64,000 nucleotides of DNA from Streptomyces cucumeris (GCF_024295805.1 NZ_JANCLX010000003.1:310001-374000); one strand, 5' to 3'. Shown: positions 8,525 through 17,354, numbered from the stretch's first letter. Notes: a model not told the origin generated them from the sequence alone. Translations and numbers: made by a program.

Positions 8525-9700
8525 GTGAGGACGACCGGCTACGCCTATCCATGGGATCTGCTCGACGGCAATGAACTCATCGACAGCGCAGGCGAGTCGG
8601 GGCTCGACGAGGTCGCGGTGGCGGTGGCTTACCACAGCACCCGCGCGGCCACTCCGTGGTCGGCGCGGCACTCGGCGGTACTCGCCCGCCACGCGGCGCT
8701 GTACCGGCCGGTGCGCGAGGGCGTCTGGCGGGGCCGGACACTGCGCCCCTCCCCACCGGACTGGGTGGCGCGGGAGGACAGTGCGGGCGACGCCGTCCGG
8801 GCGCTCGGCGCGGCGGGGATCCCGGCCGCGGCCTGGATCGTCCTCACCCACAACTCCGCGCTGGGGCTGGCACACCCGGAATACGCCGTACGGAACTGCT
8901 TCGGTGAGACTTACCCATGGGCGCTGTGCCCCGCACGGCCCGCGGTGCGGGAGTACGCCGCCACCCTGACCGCCGAGGCGGTGGACGGACTGGACCTCTC
9001 CTCGGTGATCCTGGAGGCATGTGGTCCGCTCGGGGCCGTGCACCAGCACCAGCACGAGAAGACCGAGGCGGTCTGGGCGCCTTCGGTGGTGCGTCTGCTC
9101 TCCGTCTGCTGCTGTTCCGCCTGCGCTTCGGGCTGGGCCGGCGCCGGCCTGGTACCCGAGGAGGTCCGTGACCGGCTCCGCACCGAGGTACGCCGGATGG
9201 TCGCCACCGGTGAACTCGGCCTCACCGAGGACCGGTTGCCGTCGGCACTGCGCGCGGCGCTCCTGGCCACCCGGCAGGATGCCACCGACGCGCTGCGCGC
9301 CGAGGTGCTGTCCGCCGTCACCCCGGGAACCCGGATCGTACTGCACGGGGACCTCGACCCCTGGGCCACGGGCGCCCTGCCCGGCCTCACCCCGGGCGCC
9401 GCGGCGGACGCCGACGCCGTCGTGCTCTCCGGCTGGGTGCCCGAATCCGGCGCCGCCACCGTCGCGGCCGCCCGTGCCGCACTGCCCGGACACCTCGCGA
9501 TCGGTGGCTACGTCAGTGTGGTCGGGGCCCGGGTGGCCCCTGACATCGGATCGTATGTACGTGCTCTCGGCGCGGCGGGCGCCGATGAACTCCATCTGTA
9601 CCACCTGGGGTTGGCAGGCCCCGGCCGCCGGCCCGCGCTGCGGGCCGCCACCTCGGCCGCGCACGCGCTCGGCCGGGAGGAACGGGAACGGCACCCCTGA
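8525..9700 (+). CDS. Conserved protein of unknown function in the uronate operon, barrel-like
   Basis: 391 residues from a GTG 4 nt after the gudD stop; no ribosome-binding site of its own is obvious. I do not recognise an assigned family. The sequence has a YAYPWDLLDG opening and a run of AYHSTRAATPWSARH type. An LTHNSALGLAHPEYAVRNCFGE block follows, then LEACGPLGAVHQHQHEKTE, then a cysteine cluster (CCCSAC). The alternating strand/helix character and conserved-looking acidic residues (E in LEACG and HEKTE) suggest a TIM-barrel enzyme, perhaps a glycosidase. There is no signal peptide, so it would act in the cytoplasm on imported sugar derivatives. This role is inference from position only. 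Confidence 0.6.
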   Translation: MRTTGYAYPWDLLDGNELIDSAGESGLDEVAVAVAYHSTRAATPWSARHSAVLARHAALYRPVREGVWRGRTLRPSPPDWVAREDSAGDAVRALGAAGIPAAAWIVLTHNSALGLAHPEYAVRNCFGETYPWALCPARPAVREYAATLTAEAVDGLDLSSVILEACGPLGAVHQHQHEKTEAVWAPSVVRLLSVCCCSACASGWAGAGLVPEEVRDRLRTEVRRMVATGELGLTEDRLPSALRAALLATRQDATDALRAEVLSAVTPGTRIVLHGDLDPWATGALPGLTPGAAADADAVVLSGWVPESGAATVAAARAALPGHLAIGGYVSVVGARVAPDIGSYVRALGAAGADELHLYHLGLAGPGRRPALRAATSAAHALGREERERHP

Positions 9701-9850
9701 TGTCCGCGGGACCCGGCGGAGCGCCCGGCGGCCCCCGGCCGCGCTGTCGGCTTCCCGTCACGGTCGGCATTCCGGCGCATCCATCGGCGGCCACCTGGCC
9801 TAACCTCTGGAGACCGCACGATGGTGGCCGCCCGCCACTCCGGCGCACGG

Positions 9851-9876
9851 GGACACGTCGGCGTGACGGACACGTC
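9851..9876. promoter_or_regulatory. Direct repeat upstream of the GntR gene
   Basis: GGACACGTC occurs at 9851-9859 and again at 9868-9876, 17 bases apart, in the 224-base gap before the GntR-family gene. It may be an operator for autoregulation. The evidence is only the repeat and its position. Confidence 0.25.
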
Positions 9877-9924
9877 CGCATCTGCCGCCGCCTCAACGGT
9901 GGCCCGCGTCCGAAGGGGTGCGCA

Positions 9925-10656
9925 ATGTCGTTGGCTGACACAGCCATCGCACACATCCGGGAGCTCATCCGGTCCGGGGAGCTCCCGCCCGGGGCCAGAC
10001 TGCCACCCGAACAGCGGCTCGCCACCGAATGGGGCCTGGCGTCCGATGCCACGCGGGAGGCGGTCGAGGCCCTCGCGGTCACCCGGGTCCTGGAGGTCCG
10101 GCCGGGCGGCACCTATGTGTCCCGCCGTGAACCGCGGCTGCTGCTGGCCGGTCTGGGGGTCGCCAACGACCTGCTGCGCGATGACACCCTGCTCGAACTC
10201 TGCGAGGTGCGCCGTCTGTTGGAGCCCTCCGTCACGGCTCTCGCCGCCACCCGGATCTCCGAGGCACAGCTCGATGAGGTCGGACGGCATCTGGACGCCA
10301 TGCGCGAAGCCCGCGACCACGCCGAGGAGCTCAGCCGCCATGACGTGGCGTTCCACCGGGCCGTCACCGCCGCCACCGGCAACCAGACCCTCACCGTCCT
10401 GCTCGAGGGCATCTCCGGCCGCACCCTCGGCGCCCGCGTCTGGCGCGGTCTGGTCGACGACGGCGCCGCCGACCGCACCCTGGCCGAACACCAGGCCATC
10501 TACAGCGCCCTCGCCGCCCGCGACGCACCTCTGGCCGAGGCGGCGGCGCTGGTGCACGTCAGCGATATCGAGCAGTGGTTACACAACTGCCGTACCCGTA
10601 CCCGTCCATCCCGGCACTTCCCGCACATGCCTTCCTCGTCGATCGAAAGGCAGTGA
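9925..10656 (+). CDS. GntR/FadR-family transcriptional regulator (FCD domain)
   Basis: 243 residues. The ATG at 9925 follows GAAGGGG and opens into the winged helix. The segment AIAHIRELIRSGELPPGARLPPEQRLATEWGLASDATREAVEAL (about 6-50) is the GntR DNA-binding domain. The helical C-terminal domain (about 75-225) has the FCD pattern, including LLELCEVRRLLEPSVTALAA and SRHDVAFHRAVTAATGN, where Asp and His residues usually bind a metal near the ligand. FCD regulators commonly sense uronates and other carboxylates. The stop lies 2 nt before the fucosidase start, so the two are co-transcribed. It is the second regulator of this locus. Confidence 0.9.
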   Translation: MSLADTAIAHIRELIRSGELPPGARLPPEQRLATEWGLASDATREAVEALAVTRVLEVRPGGTYVSRREPRLLLAGLGVANDLLRDDTLLELCEVRRLLEPSVTALAATRISEAQLDEVGRHLDAMREARDHAEELSRHDVAFHRAVTAATGNQTLTVLLEGISGRTLGARVWRGLVDDGAADRTLAEHQAIYSALAARDAPLAEAAALVHVSDIEQWLHNCRTRTRPSRHFPHMPSSSIERQ

Positions 10657-10658
10657 CC

Positions 10659-12938
10659 ATGACCGGTCAGCACGCTGATCAGGACAGTGGAAGACCGACC
10701 GTATCGCGCAGAGTCATGCTGAGGTCCACCACGGCCGCGGGTCTCGCGACCGCCGGTGCGTCCGTCCTCGGCCCGTCCGCCACGGCGGCCCCCGCCGGTG
10801 GCCGCCCGGCCGGGGACTCCCCGGCCCGCGCCCGGACCTACGAACCCACCTGGGAGTCGGTCGACCGGCACCTGGCGGCGCCCGAGTGGTTCCAGGACGC
10901 CAAGTTCGGCATCTACTTCCACTGGGGGGCGTTCGCCACCCCCGCGTACGGCAGCGAGTGGTACCCCCGCAACATGTACCGGCAAGGGTCAGGCGCCCAC
11001 ACCCACCATGTGGAGACCTACGGCGACCCCCGTATCTGGCCGTACCACCACTTCATCACCGGAGCCAAGGACAGACGCGGCAACTTCGTCCAGTTCGCTC
11101 CCCGGCTCGTCTCCGAGGGCGGCCGTTTCGACCCCGATGAATGGGCCCAGCTCTTCATCGACGCGGGCGCGGAGTTCGCCGGGCCGGTCGCCGAACACCA
11201 CGACGGCTACTCCATGTGGGACAGCAAGGCCAACGAATGGAACTCGGTCCGGCAGGGACCCAAGCTGGACCTGCTGCGCATCTTCACCACCGCCTTCCGC
11301 CGCCGCGGTCTGAAGGTGCTCGCCGCCCTCCACCACGCCTACAACATCAACGGCTACTACGAATACGTCCCCGCCCAGAGCGACCCCGGCCTGCGGAAGC
11401 TGTACGGCCAACTGCCCCGCGCGGAGGCCACCCGGCTCTGGTCCGACAAACTCCAGGAGGTCATCGAGGGCTACGGCCCGGACATCATCTACCAGGACTT
11501 CTCCCTCGACCGGATCGACGAGCACCACCGGCTGAACTTCCTGGCCACGTACTACAACTGGGCCGAGGCCCACGGAAAGGCGGTCGTCACCACCTACAAG
11601 GACGGCTACCACGGCAAGGGCGAGGTCTACGACTACGAACGCGGCGGCCCCGGCGACCTCCGCAGCCCCTACTGGCTGACCGACGACAGCGTCAGCAGCT
11701 CAAGCTGGTGCTACACCCAGACCCTCGGCTACTACTCCGCCCAGCAGATGATCCACGCACTGATCGACCGGGTCAGCAAGAACGGCAATATGCTCCTCAA
11801 CATCGCCCCACGGCCCGACGGTACGATCCCCCAGGCCCAACGCGATGTGCTGCTCAGCATCGGCGCCTATCTGAAGCAGGCGGGCGAGTCCGTCTACCGC
11901 ACCCGCGCCTGGTCCTGCTACGGCGAGGGGCCCACCAAGATGGGCGGCGGCTCCTTCACCCAGCCCAAGGCCGGAACCAACAAGGACATCCGCTTCACCC
12001 GGAACAAGGCCGACACGGTCCTCTACGCCACCGTGATGGGGTGGCCGGAGGACGGTGTCCTGCGGATCACCACCCTGGCCCCGGGCCGGATCAACCTCAA
12101 GCGGCTGGCGGGCATCCGGCTGCTCGGCCCGGCGAACGGCTCCTCGACGAGGCTGCGTCCGCATCCGGTGCAGGACGGCACCGCCCTGTGTGTCGCGGTC
12201 CCCGAACGGCCGCCTTTCCCCGCCATCGCCTATGCGGTCAAGCTCAGTTTCTCGGGCAGGATCCCGGCCCTGCGGGAGCCGGTGGCCGCCTCGGTCTTCG
12301 ACGAGCCCGATTACACCGGCCCCGCCGCCCGGCTGGCGGTGGGCGACTACACCCACGCCCAGTTACGGGCCGCCGGGAGCAGCCACATCGTCTCGGTCAC
12401 CATGGCCCCCGGACACCGGGTGACCACCTACCCCGGGGACCGCTTCACCGGTGAGGCACACCTCCTCACCAAGCCCGTCGCACAGCTCCCGCACCCCGTG
12501 CTGTCACTGCGCGTCCGCTTCGATCCCACGGCGTTCCTCACGGTGACCAACCGCACCAACCGGCTGGTCCTGGACGGCGGCGGCGGGGTCCCCGCCGGAT
12601 CCCGGGCCAAGGTATGGACCTCGGGCAGCAGTCCGAATCTGCACTGGCAGGCGGTCGACCTCGGCAACGGCCACCACCGTCTGGTGAACCGCACCCACCA
12701 CATGGTCCTGGACGGCGCCGGGGCGGGCCCCGGTTCGGACGTGGTGCAGAACCCGTGGTCGGAGAGTCCCCAGCAGCAGTGGCGGCTGGAGGACCGCGGA
12801 GACGGCCACTACGCCGTCGTGAACCGGGCAAGTGGCCTGGCCCTGGACGGCGGTGGCTCGGTGGCGTCGGGCTCCTACGTCACCCAGCGCGCCCAGGACG
12901 GGAGCCCCGACCTCGAGTGGCGGTTCGCCACCCCGTAA
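10659..12938 (+). CDS. Tat-exported alpha-L-fucosidase (GH29) with beta-gamma-crystallin-like and ricin-type lectin domains
   Basis: 759 residues, with GAAAGG upstream of the ATG. A twin-arginine signal (SRRVMLRSTT plus a hydrophobic run) is followed by a GH29 barrel. Typical GH29 blocks are FGIYFHWGAFATPAYGSEWYPRNMY, AEHHDGYSMWDS and PDIIYQDFSLDR; the Asp in YQDF is at the usual nucleophile position. After the barrel comes a beta-sandwich (about 440-540), then a beta/gamma-crystallin-like piece (SVFDEPDYTGPA to LPHPVLSLRV, about 545-620). Last is a ricin-B-type lectin (about 625-759) with repeated LVLDGGG/QQQWRLE motifs. It should release fucose from extracellular glycans, with the lectin anchoring it to the substrate. 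Together with the GH2 enzyme it suggests complex glycans as the food source. Confidence 0.9.
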   Translation: MTGQHADQDSGRPTVSRRVMLRSTTAAGLATAGASVLGPSATAAPAGGRPAGDSPARARTYEPTWESVDRHLAAPEWFQDAKFGIYFHWGAFATPAYGSEWYPRNMYRQGSGAHTHHVETYGDPRIWPYHHFITGAKDRRGNFVQFAPRLVSEGGRFDPDEWAQLFIDAGAEFAGPVAEHHDGYSMWDSKANEWNSVRQGPKLDLLRIFTTAFRRRGLKVLAALHHAYNINGYYEYVPAQSDPGLRKLYGQLPRAEATRLWSDKLQEVIEGYGPDIIYQDFSLDRIDEHHRLNFLATYYNWAEAHGKAVVTTYKDGYHGKGEVYDYERGGPGDLRSPYWLTDDSVSSSSWCYTQTLGYYSAQQMIHALIDRVSKNGNMLLNIAPRPDGTIPQAQRDVLLSIGAYLKQAGESVYRTRAWSCYGEGPTKMGGGSFTQPKAGTNKDIRFTRNKADTVLYATVMGWPEDGVLRITTLAPGRINLKRLAGIRLLGPANGSSTRLRPHPVQDGTALCVAVPERPPFPAIAYAVKLSFSGRIPALREPVAASVFDEPDYTGPAARLAVGDYTHAQLRAAGSSHIVSVTMAPGHRVTTYPGDRFTGEAHLLTKPVAQLPHPVLSLRVRFDPTAFLTVTNRTNRLVLDGGGGVPAGSRAKVWTSGSSPNLHWQAVDLGNGHHRLVNRTHHMVLDGAGAGPGSDVVQNPWSESPQQQWRLEDRGDGHYAVVNRASGLALDGGGSVASGSYVTQRAQDGSPDLEWRFATP

Positions 12939-13019
12939 CGGACCGGCACCCGGATCGGGCCACGCGGTGTGACGCCGCTCGTCGCCGCCAACACGTGCGC
13001 GGCGGCGGGCGGCGGTCCG

Positions 13020-13772
13020 TCAGCGGTCCGAGGGCGGCTCCGCAGCGCCGTCCTGAGGCGTTTCGGCTTTGGTGTAGAGGACCTCGCGGGCCTGCTCCGC
13101 GGCGCGGGTGATGCTCTCGGAGACGAAGTCGACGAAGCGGGCGATGTTCTCGAGGCGGTTGGCGGCCGGGGAGCCGTGGCCGAGGATGCCGACGCCCTGC
13201 CGTGCGACATCGCCGAGTTCGATGATGGACCGGGCACTGGCGATCATCGACTGGTACCACATGTCGTCGTCGACGAAATAGCGCTCACGGCGGCCTTCGG
13301 CGCGCTCACGGCGGACCAGGCCCTGACTCTCCAGGAACGCGATCGACTTGGAGATGGTCGCCGGGCTGACCTCGAGGTGCTGGACGAGTTCGGACGCGGT
13401 GAGGCTGCCCGCGTCGGTGGTGTAGAGGCAGACCAGCACCCGGGACATCATCTTGGACAGGCCCGATTGCATGAGGACGGTGGTGAACATCTCCTCGTAC
13501 GCGCGCACCGCCTCGGTATCGCGTCCGTGGGCCCGTTGGGATGTCTTCCGGTCCCGGGGCGCGGCCTGCCTGCGGCGGTGGGCGCGCTGTTCGGTGGCCC
13601 GGTGCGCGAGGTCGGCGCGGTAGCCGGTGGGGCCGCCGTTGCGCATCACCTCACGCGTGATGGTCGAGGTCGGCCGGTCGAGACTTCTGGCGATCTCCGC
13701 GTAGGCGAGGCCGTCGGCCAGCCCCAGCGCGATCCGCTGACGCTCCTGCTGGGTGAGCCTGCCGCCGGGCAT
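13020..13772 (-). CDS. MarR/GbsR-like regulator with N-terminal HTH
   Basis: 250 residues from ATG 13772, which follows AAGGGGG with good spacing; upstream in-frame starts lack such a site. Two DNA-binding modules are visible. The N-terminal one (LTQQERQRIALGLADGLAYAEIARSLDRPTSTITREVMRNGG) resembles the HTH of IS30-type proteins. The central one (about 110-170) is MarR/GbsR-like: SRVLVCLYTTDAGSLTASELVQHLEVSPATISKSIAFLESQGLVRRERAEGRRERYFVDDD. The tail is a helical dimerisation region. It is divergent from a DUF4097-ABC exporter operon, and the spacer carries several GCAACGA boxes, so it most likely represses that operon and itself. The inducer is unknown. Confidence 0.85.
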   Translation of the reverse strand: MPGGRLTQQERQRIALGLADGLAYAEIARSLDRPTSTITREVMRNGGPTGYRADLAHRATEQRAHRRRQAAPRDRKTSQRAHGRDTEAVRAYEEMFTTVLMQSGLSKMMSRVLVCLYTTDAGSLTASELVQHLEVSPATISKSIAFLESQGLVRRERAEGRRERYFVDDDMWYQSMIASARSIIELGDVARQGVGILGHGSPAANRLENIARFVDFVSESITRAAEQAREVLYTKAETPQDGAAEPPSDR

Positions 13773-13827
13773 CCGGGCCCCCTTCATGGTCGGTGATGCC
13801 TCCAGCATAGCGTTCACCGTCAACTCA

Positions 13828-13952
13828 TTGCAACGACACAGAGGGCGTTCGTTGCGTTAGATTCAAAACCATTGCAACGAAAACTTGCCTCTGAGCTGCA
13901 CGAATGCCACTTGAGTGCAACTCTTTCGTTGCCGATCGAGCGAATGCAACGT
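13828..13952. promoter_or_regulatory. Cluster of GCAACGA operator-like boxes
   Basis: GCAACGA or its complement TCGTTGC occurs at 13830-13836, 13849-13855 (inverted), 13874-13880 and 13926-13932 (inverted). Shorter copies are GCAAC at 13917-13921 and GCAACG at 13946-13951. The boxes fill the AT-richer spacer between the divergent MarR/GbsR-like gene and the DUF4097-ABC operon, and are probably binding sites of that regulator. Confidence 0.65.
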
Positions 13953-14016
13953 AGCTTTTCCCATGTCAGAAACAACGGACGACGCCACGCGGAAGCGGCG
14001 GAAGCAGGAGAAGACG

Positions 14017-14685
14017 ATGCAGAAGTTCGACACCCCCGCCCCGGTCTCGGCCCTCCTCGACATCCCCGCGGGACATATCCGGTTCATCGCCGCCGACCGT
14101 GCCGACACCACCGTCGAGATCCTCCCCGAGGACTCCGCCAAGAGCCGCGATGTGAAGGCGGCGGAGCAGACCGAGGTCGTCTACGCCGACGGTGTGCTGC
14201 GGATCGAGGCCCCCGCGGCGAAGAACCGGATCCTCGGCGCCACCGGATCGATCGAGGTGACCGTCCAGGTGCCCACCGGCTCGCATATCGAGGCGAAGAC
14301 GGCCGCCGCGGAACTCCGCGGCGTCGGACGGCTCGGCGACGTCACCTTCGAAGGCGCCCAGGGCTCGGTCAAGCTCGACGAGACCGGAAGCACCCGCCTC
14401 GCCCTCCACGCGGGCGACATCTCGGTCGGCCGCCTGGGCGGCCCCGGCGACATCAGCACCCAGAAGGGCGATCTGCGCATCACCGAGGCCGTGCGCGGCA
14501 CGGTGACCCTGCGCACCGGATACGGAGACGTCTCGATCGGTGCCGCCCCCGGAGTCTCCGCCTCCCTGGACGCGGGCACCTCCTACGGCCGGATCGACAA
14601 CGCCCTCAGGAACGCCGACGGCGCCGCCGGCCTGAACATCCACGCGACCACCGCCTACGGCGACATCACCGCCCGCAGCCTGTAA
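14017..14685 (+). CDS. DUF4097-family beta-strand repeat protein
   Basis: 222 residues. ATG 14017 is chosen because AGGAGAAG precedes it; an in-frame ATG at 13963 has no such site and lies among the operator boxes. The protein is a run of short beta strands with repeated GDI/GDV motifs (LHAGDISVGRLGGPGDISTQKGDLRI, TGYGDVSIG, TAYGDITARSL), the right-handed helix pattern of DUF4097/DUF4098. There is no signal peptide or membrane segment. The family's molecular role is not established; it is often encoded beside two-gene ABC exporters, as here, 19 nt upstream of the ATPase gene. Confidence 0.8.
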   Translation: MQKFDTPAPVSALLDIPAGHIRFIAADRADTTVEILPEDSAKSRDVKAAEQTEVVYADGVLRIEAPAAKNRILGATGSIEVTVQVPTGSHIEAKTAAAELRGVGRLGDVTFEGAQGSVKLDETGSTRLALHAGDISVGRLGGPGDISTQKGDLRITEAVRGTVTLRTGYGDVSIGAAPGVSASLDAGTSYGRIDNALRNADGAAGLNIHATTAYGDITARSL

Positions 14686-14704
14686 GGAAGAAGGAGTCCC
14701 TCTC

Positions 14705-15667
14705 ATGACCAACCCGGCCATCGCGGCGAACGGGCTGCGCAAGTCCTACGGTGACAAGACCGTCCTCGACGGTGTCGACCTGGTCGTACCGGAAGGCACG
14801 ATCTTCTCCCTGCTCGGCCCGAACGGCGCGGGCAAGACCACCGCCGTCAAGATCCTCTCCACCCTCGTCTCCCCCGACCCCGCCAGTGGCCCCATCCAGG
14901 TCGGCGGCCACGACCTCGCCACCGATCCACAGTCCGTACGTGCCGCGATCGGTGTCACCGGACAGTTCTCCGCCGTCGACGGGCTGATCACCGGCGAGGA
15001 GAACATGCTCCTCATGGCGGATCTGCACCATCTCTCCAAGCGCGAACGGCTTTGTGTCACCGCCGAGTTGCTGGAGCGCTTCGACCTCACCGAGGCGGCG
15101 AGGAAGCCCGCCGCCACCTACTCCGGCGGTATGAAGCGCCGCCTCGACATCGCCATGACCCTGGTCGGCGACCCTCGGATCATCTTCCTCGACGAGCCGA
15201 CCACCGGCCTCGACCCGCGCTCCCGGCACAACATGTGGCGGATCATCCGCGAACTGGTCTCCGACGGGGTCACCGTCTTCCTCACCACGCAGTACCTGGA
15301 GGAGGCCGACGAACTCGCCGACCGTATCGCAGTGCTCCACGACGGCAGGATCGCGGCCCAGGGCACCGCCGAGGAGCTGAAGCGGCTCGTCCCGGGCGGA
15401 CACGTCCGGCTCCGCTTCACCGATCCGGCCGCGTACCAGAACGCCGCCTCCGCCCTGGGCGAGGCGTCCCGCGACGACGAATCACTCGCGCTGCAGATCC
15501 CCAGCGACGGCAGCCAGCGCGAACTGCGCTCCATCCTCGACTGGCTGGACTCGGCCGGTGTCGAGGCCGACGAACTGACCGTGCACACCCCCGACCTCGA
15601 CGATGTCTTCTTCGCCCTGACCGGCGGCACCGGCATCCCCCACCAGCCCGAGGAGGCTGTCCGATGA
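14705..15667 (+). CDS. ABC exporter ATP-binding protein (DrrA-like)
   Basis: 320 residues, with GGAAGAAGGAG upstream. Walker A is GPNGAGKT (about 39-46), the signature is YSGGMKRRLDIAM, Walker B is IIFLDEP, and the switch histidine region reads LTTQYLEE with Gln in place of the usual His (TTHY). The C-terminal extension with a regulatory beta domain ends in LDDVFFALTGGTG, typical of DrrA-type antibiotic-resistance ATPases. It overlaps the permease gene by 4 nt. The transported compound is unknown; control by the MarR/GbsR-like protein suggests induction by a toxic small molecule. Confidence 0.92.
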   Translation: MTNPAIAANGLRKSYGDKTVLDGVDLVVPEGTIFSLLGPNGAGKTTAVKILSTLVSPDPASGPIQVGGHDLATDPQSVRAAIGVTGQFSAVDGLITGEENMLLMADLHHLSKRERLCVTAELLERFDLTEAARKPAATYSGGMKRRLDIAMTLVGDPRIIFLDEPTTGLDPRSRHNMWRIIRELVSDGVTVFLTTQYLEEADELADRIAVLHDGRIAAQGTAEELKRLVPGGHVRLRFTDPAAYQNAASALGEASRDDESLALQIPSDGSQRELRSILDWLDSAGVEADELTVHTPDLDDVFFALTGGTGIPHQPEEAVR

Positions 15668-16455
15668 GCCCGCTCACCCTCGCCGTACGCGACTCCGCCA
15701 CCATGCTGCGCCGCAACCTCCTGCACGCCCGGCGCTATCCGTCGCTCACCCTGAACCTGCTGCTCACCCCGATCATGCTGTTGCTGCTCTTCGTCTACGT
15801 CTTCGGCGACACCATGAGCGCGGGCATCGGCGGCGACGGTCCGGACCGCTCGGAGTACATCGCCTACATCGTTCCGGGCCTGTTGCTGATGACGATCGGG
15901 AGCACCGTGGTCGGCACCGCGGTCTCCGTCTCCAACGACATGACCGAAGGCATCATCGCCCGCTTCCGCACGATGGCGATCCACCGCGGTTCGGTGATCC
16001 TGGGACATGTCATCGGCAGTGTGCTGCAGTCGGTCATCAGCGTGGTGCTCGTCGGCGGCGTCGCCGTGGCCATAGGCTTCCGCTCCACCGATGCCACCGT
16101 CCTGGAGTGGCTCGCGGCGTTCGGACTGCTGGTGCTCTTCGCCACCGCGCTCACCTGGATCGCGGTCGGCATGGGGCTGATCAGCCCGAACGCCGAGGCC
16201 GCCAGCAACAACGCGATGCCCCTGATCCTGCTGCCGCTCCTGTCCAGCGCCTTCGTGCCCATCGACGCGATGCCGGGCTGGTTCCAGCCGGTCGCCGAGT
16301 ACCAGCCGTTCACACCCGCCATCGAGACCCTGCGCGGGCTGCTGCTCGGCACCGGGATCGGCCACAACGGATGGCTCGCCGTGGGCTGGTGCCTGGGCCT
16401 CGCGGTGCTCGGCTACCTCTGGTCGACCGCGAAGTTCAACGACGACCCGAAGTAA
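15664..16455 (+). CDS. ABC-2 type exporter permease (DrrB-like)
   Basis: 263 residues, coupled to the ATPase gene by ATGA. Six hydrophobic segments are visible, beginning with LTLNLLLTPIMLLLLFVYVFG. The DrrB-type ABC-2 layout follows: a long first extracellular loop (SAGIGGDGPDRSEYIAYIVPG), a coupling region RFRTMAIHRGSVILGHVIG, and NAEAASNNAMPLILLPLLSSAFVPIDAMPGWFQPVAEYQPFTP. It forms the membrane half of the exporter and probably pumps a hydrophobic compound. It is the last gene of the operon; the following gene is convergent. Confidence 0.92.
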   Translation: MSPLTLAVRDSATMLRRNLLHARRYPSLTLNLLLTPIMLLLLFVYVFGDTMSAGIGGDGPDRSEYIAYIVPGLLLMTIGSTVVGTAVSVSNDMTEGIIARFRTMAIHRGSVILGHVIGSVLQSVISVVLVGGVAVAIGFRSTDATVLEWLAAFGLLVLFATALTWIAVGMGLISPNAEAASNNAMPLILLPLLSSAFVPIDAMPGWFQPVAEYQPFTPAIETLRGLLLGTGIGHNGWLAVGWCLGLAVLGYLWSTAKFNDDPK

Positions 16456-16562
16456 CCGTCATGACGGCGCGGGCCATCTCCCGCAACGCGTCCGCCCGAG
16501 GGCGGCGTACACCGACACCCCGTCGATGTGCGCCGCCCCGTTCGCGTATGCCGGACGGACGC

Positions 16563-17354
16563 TCAGGGCCGGATCATCGACATCAGCAGATCGTGGGTCC
16601 CGGCGTCGGCGGCCACCACGAGCCCACGGCCCTCCTGACCGACCGGGCCGCCGTCGATCCCCGTGACGACACAGCCGGCCGCCCGGCACACGGCGATACC
16701 GGCGGCGAAGTGCACACTTCCGGAGAGGTCACCGCCATCGGTGACGTACGCGGCGCGCCGGCCGGCCGCGACCCAGGCCAATGCCAGCGTCGTGGACACC
16801 ACCCGCGGCCGGAACCCCTCGATGAACCGCTGGTCCGCCAGCATCTCCACGGCCCGGAATCCGGGCGCTCCGGGAAACGGGGGATCCAGGTTGACATCCA
16901 CCAGCCGGGTGGCGGACGTGGGTGCCAGCGGTACATCGGCCCCCTCGTGCCGCATCCAGGCGGTCTCACCGTCCGTGCAGAAGATCTCTCCGCTGAACGG
17001 GTCGGCCACCGCCGCCGCCCCGTCGCGCAGCGCCACGTTCACGGCCACCAGCATGTTGCCGACGGCGTAGTTCAGGGTGCCGCACAGAGGATCCACCAGC
17101 CACTCGCGCCCGGCAGCGGCGGCACCCTGCCGCCCGCCCTCCTCGCCGAGCACCGCGTCATCGGGCCGGGCCGCGCGGATGACATCGAGGATGGCCTTCT
17201 CGGCCGCCACATCGGCGGCGGTGGCGAAGTCCCCCGCGCCCTTGTCGATACGGGAGAGCGGCCGGCCGTACATCCCGCGCACCACATCCGCCCCGGTACG
17301 TGCCGCGGCTATCGCAACCTCGGAATCGTCAAGGCCCGCATATGAGTTGATCAT
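16563..17354 (-). CDS. Inositol-monophosphatase-like protein with altered metal site
   Basis: 263 residues from ATG 17354. The fold signature is clear: E71 in GEEGG and D88 in VDPLCGTLNYAVG correspond to two metal ligands of inositol monophosphatases. However, the third ligand of the DPxDGT motif is Cys (C91). In the second motif, where WDxAAG is usual, the sequence is VHFAAG, so that Asp is also absent. The protein therefore keeps the overall fold but lacks two usual metal-binding acids. It may be a non-catalytic relative or may use a different metal geometry. Neighbours give no pathway hint. Confidence 0.75.
   Translation of the reverse strand: MINSYAGLDDSEVAIAAARTGADVVRGMYGRPLSRIDKGAGDFATAADVAAEKAILDVIRAARPDDAVLGEEGGRQGAAAAGREWLVDPLCGTLNYAVGNMLVAVNVALRDGAAAVADPFSGEIFCTDGETAWMRHEGADVPLAPTSATRLVDVNLDPPFPGAPGFRAVEMLADQRFIEGFRPRVVSTTLALAWVAAGRRAAYVTDGGDLSGSVHFAAGIAVCRAAGCVVTGIDGGPVGQEGRGLVVAADAGTHDLLMSMIRP

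Noticed and set aside
13963..14016. Upstream ATG as the start of the DUF4097 protein
   Set aside because: It lies right after the operator boxes with no ribosome-binding site, while ATG 14017 has AGGAGAAG before it.
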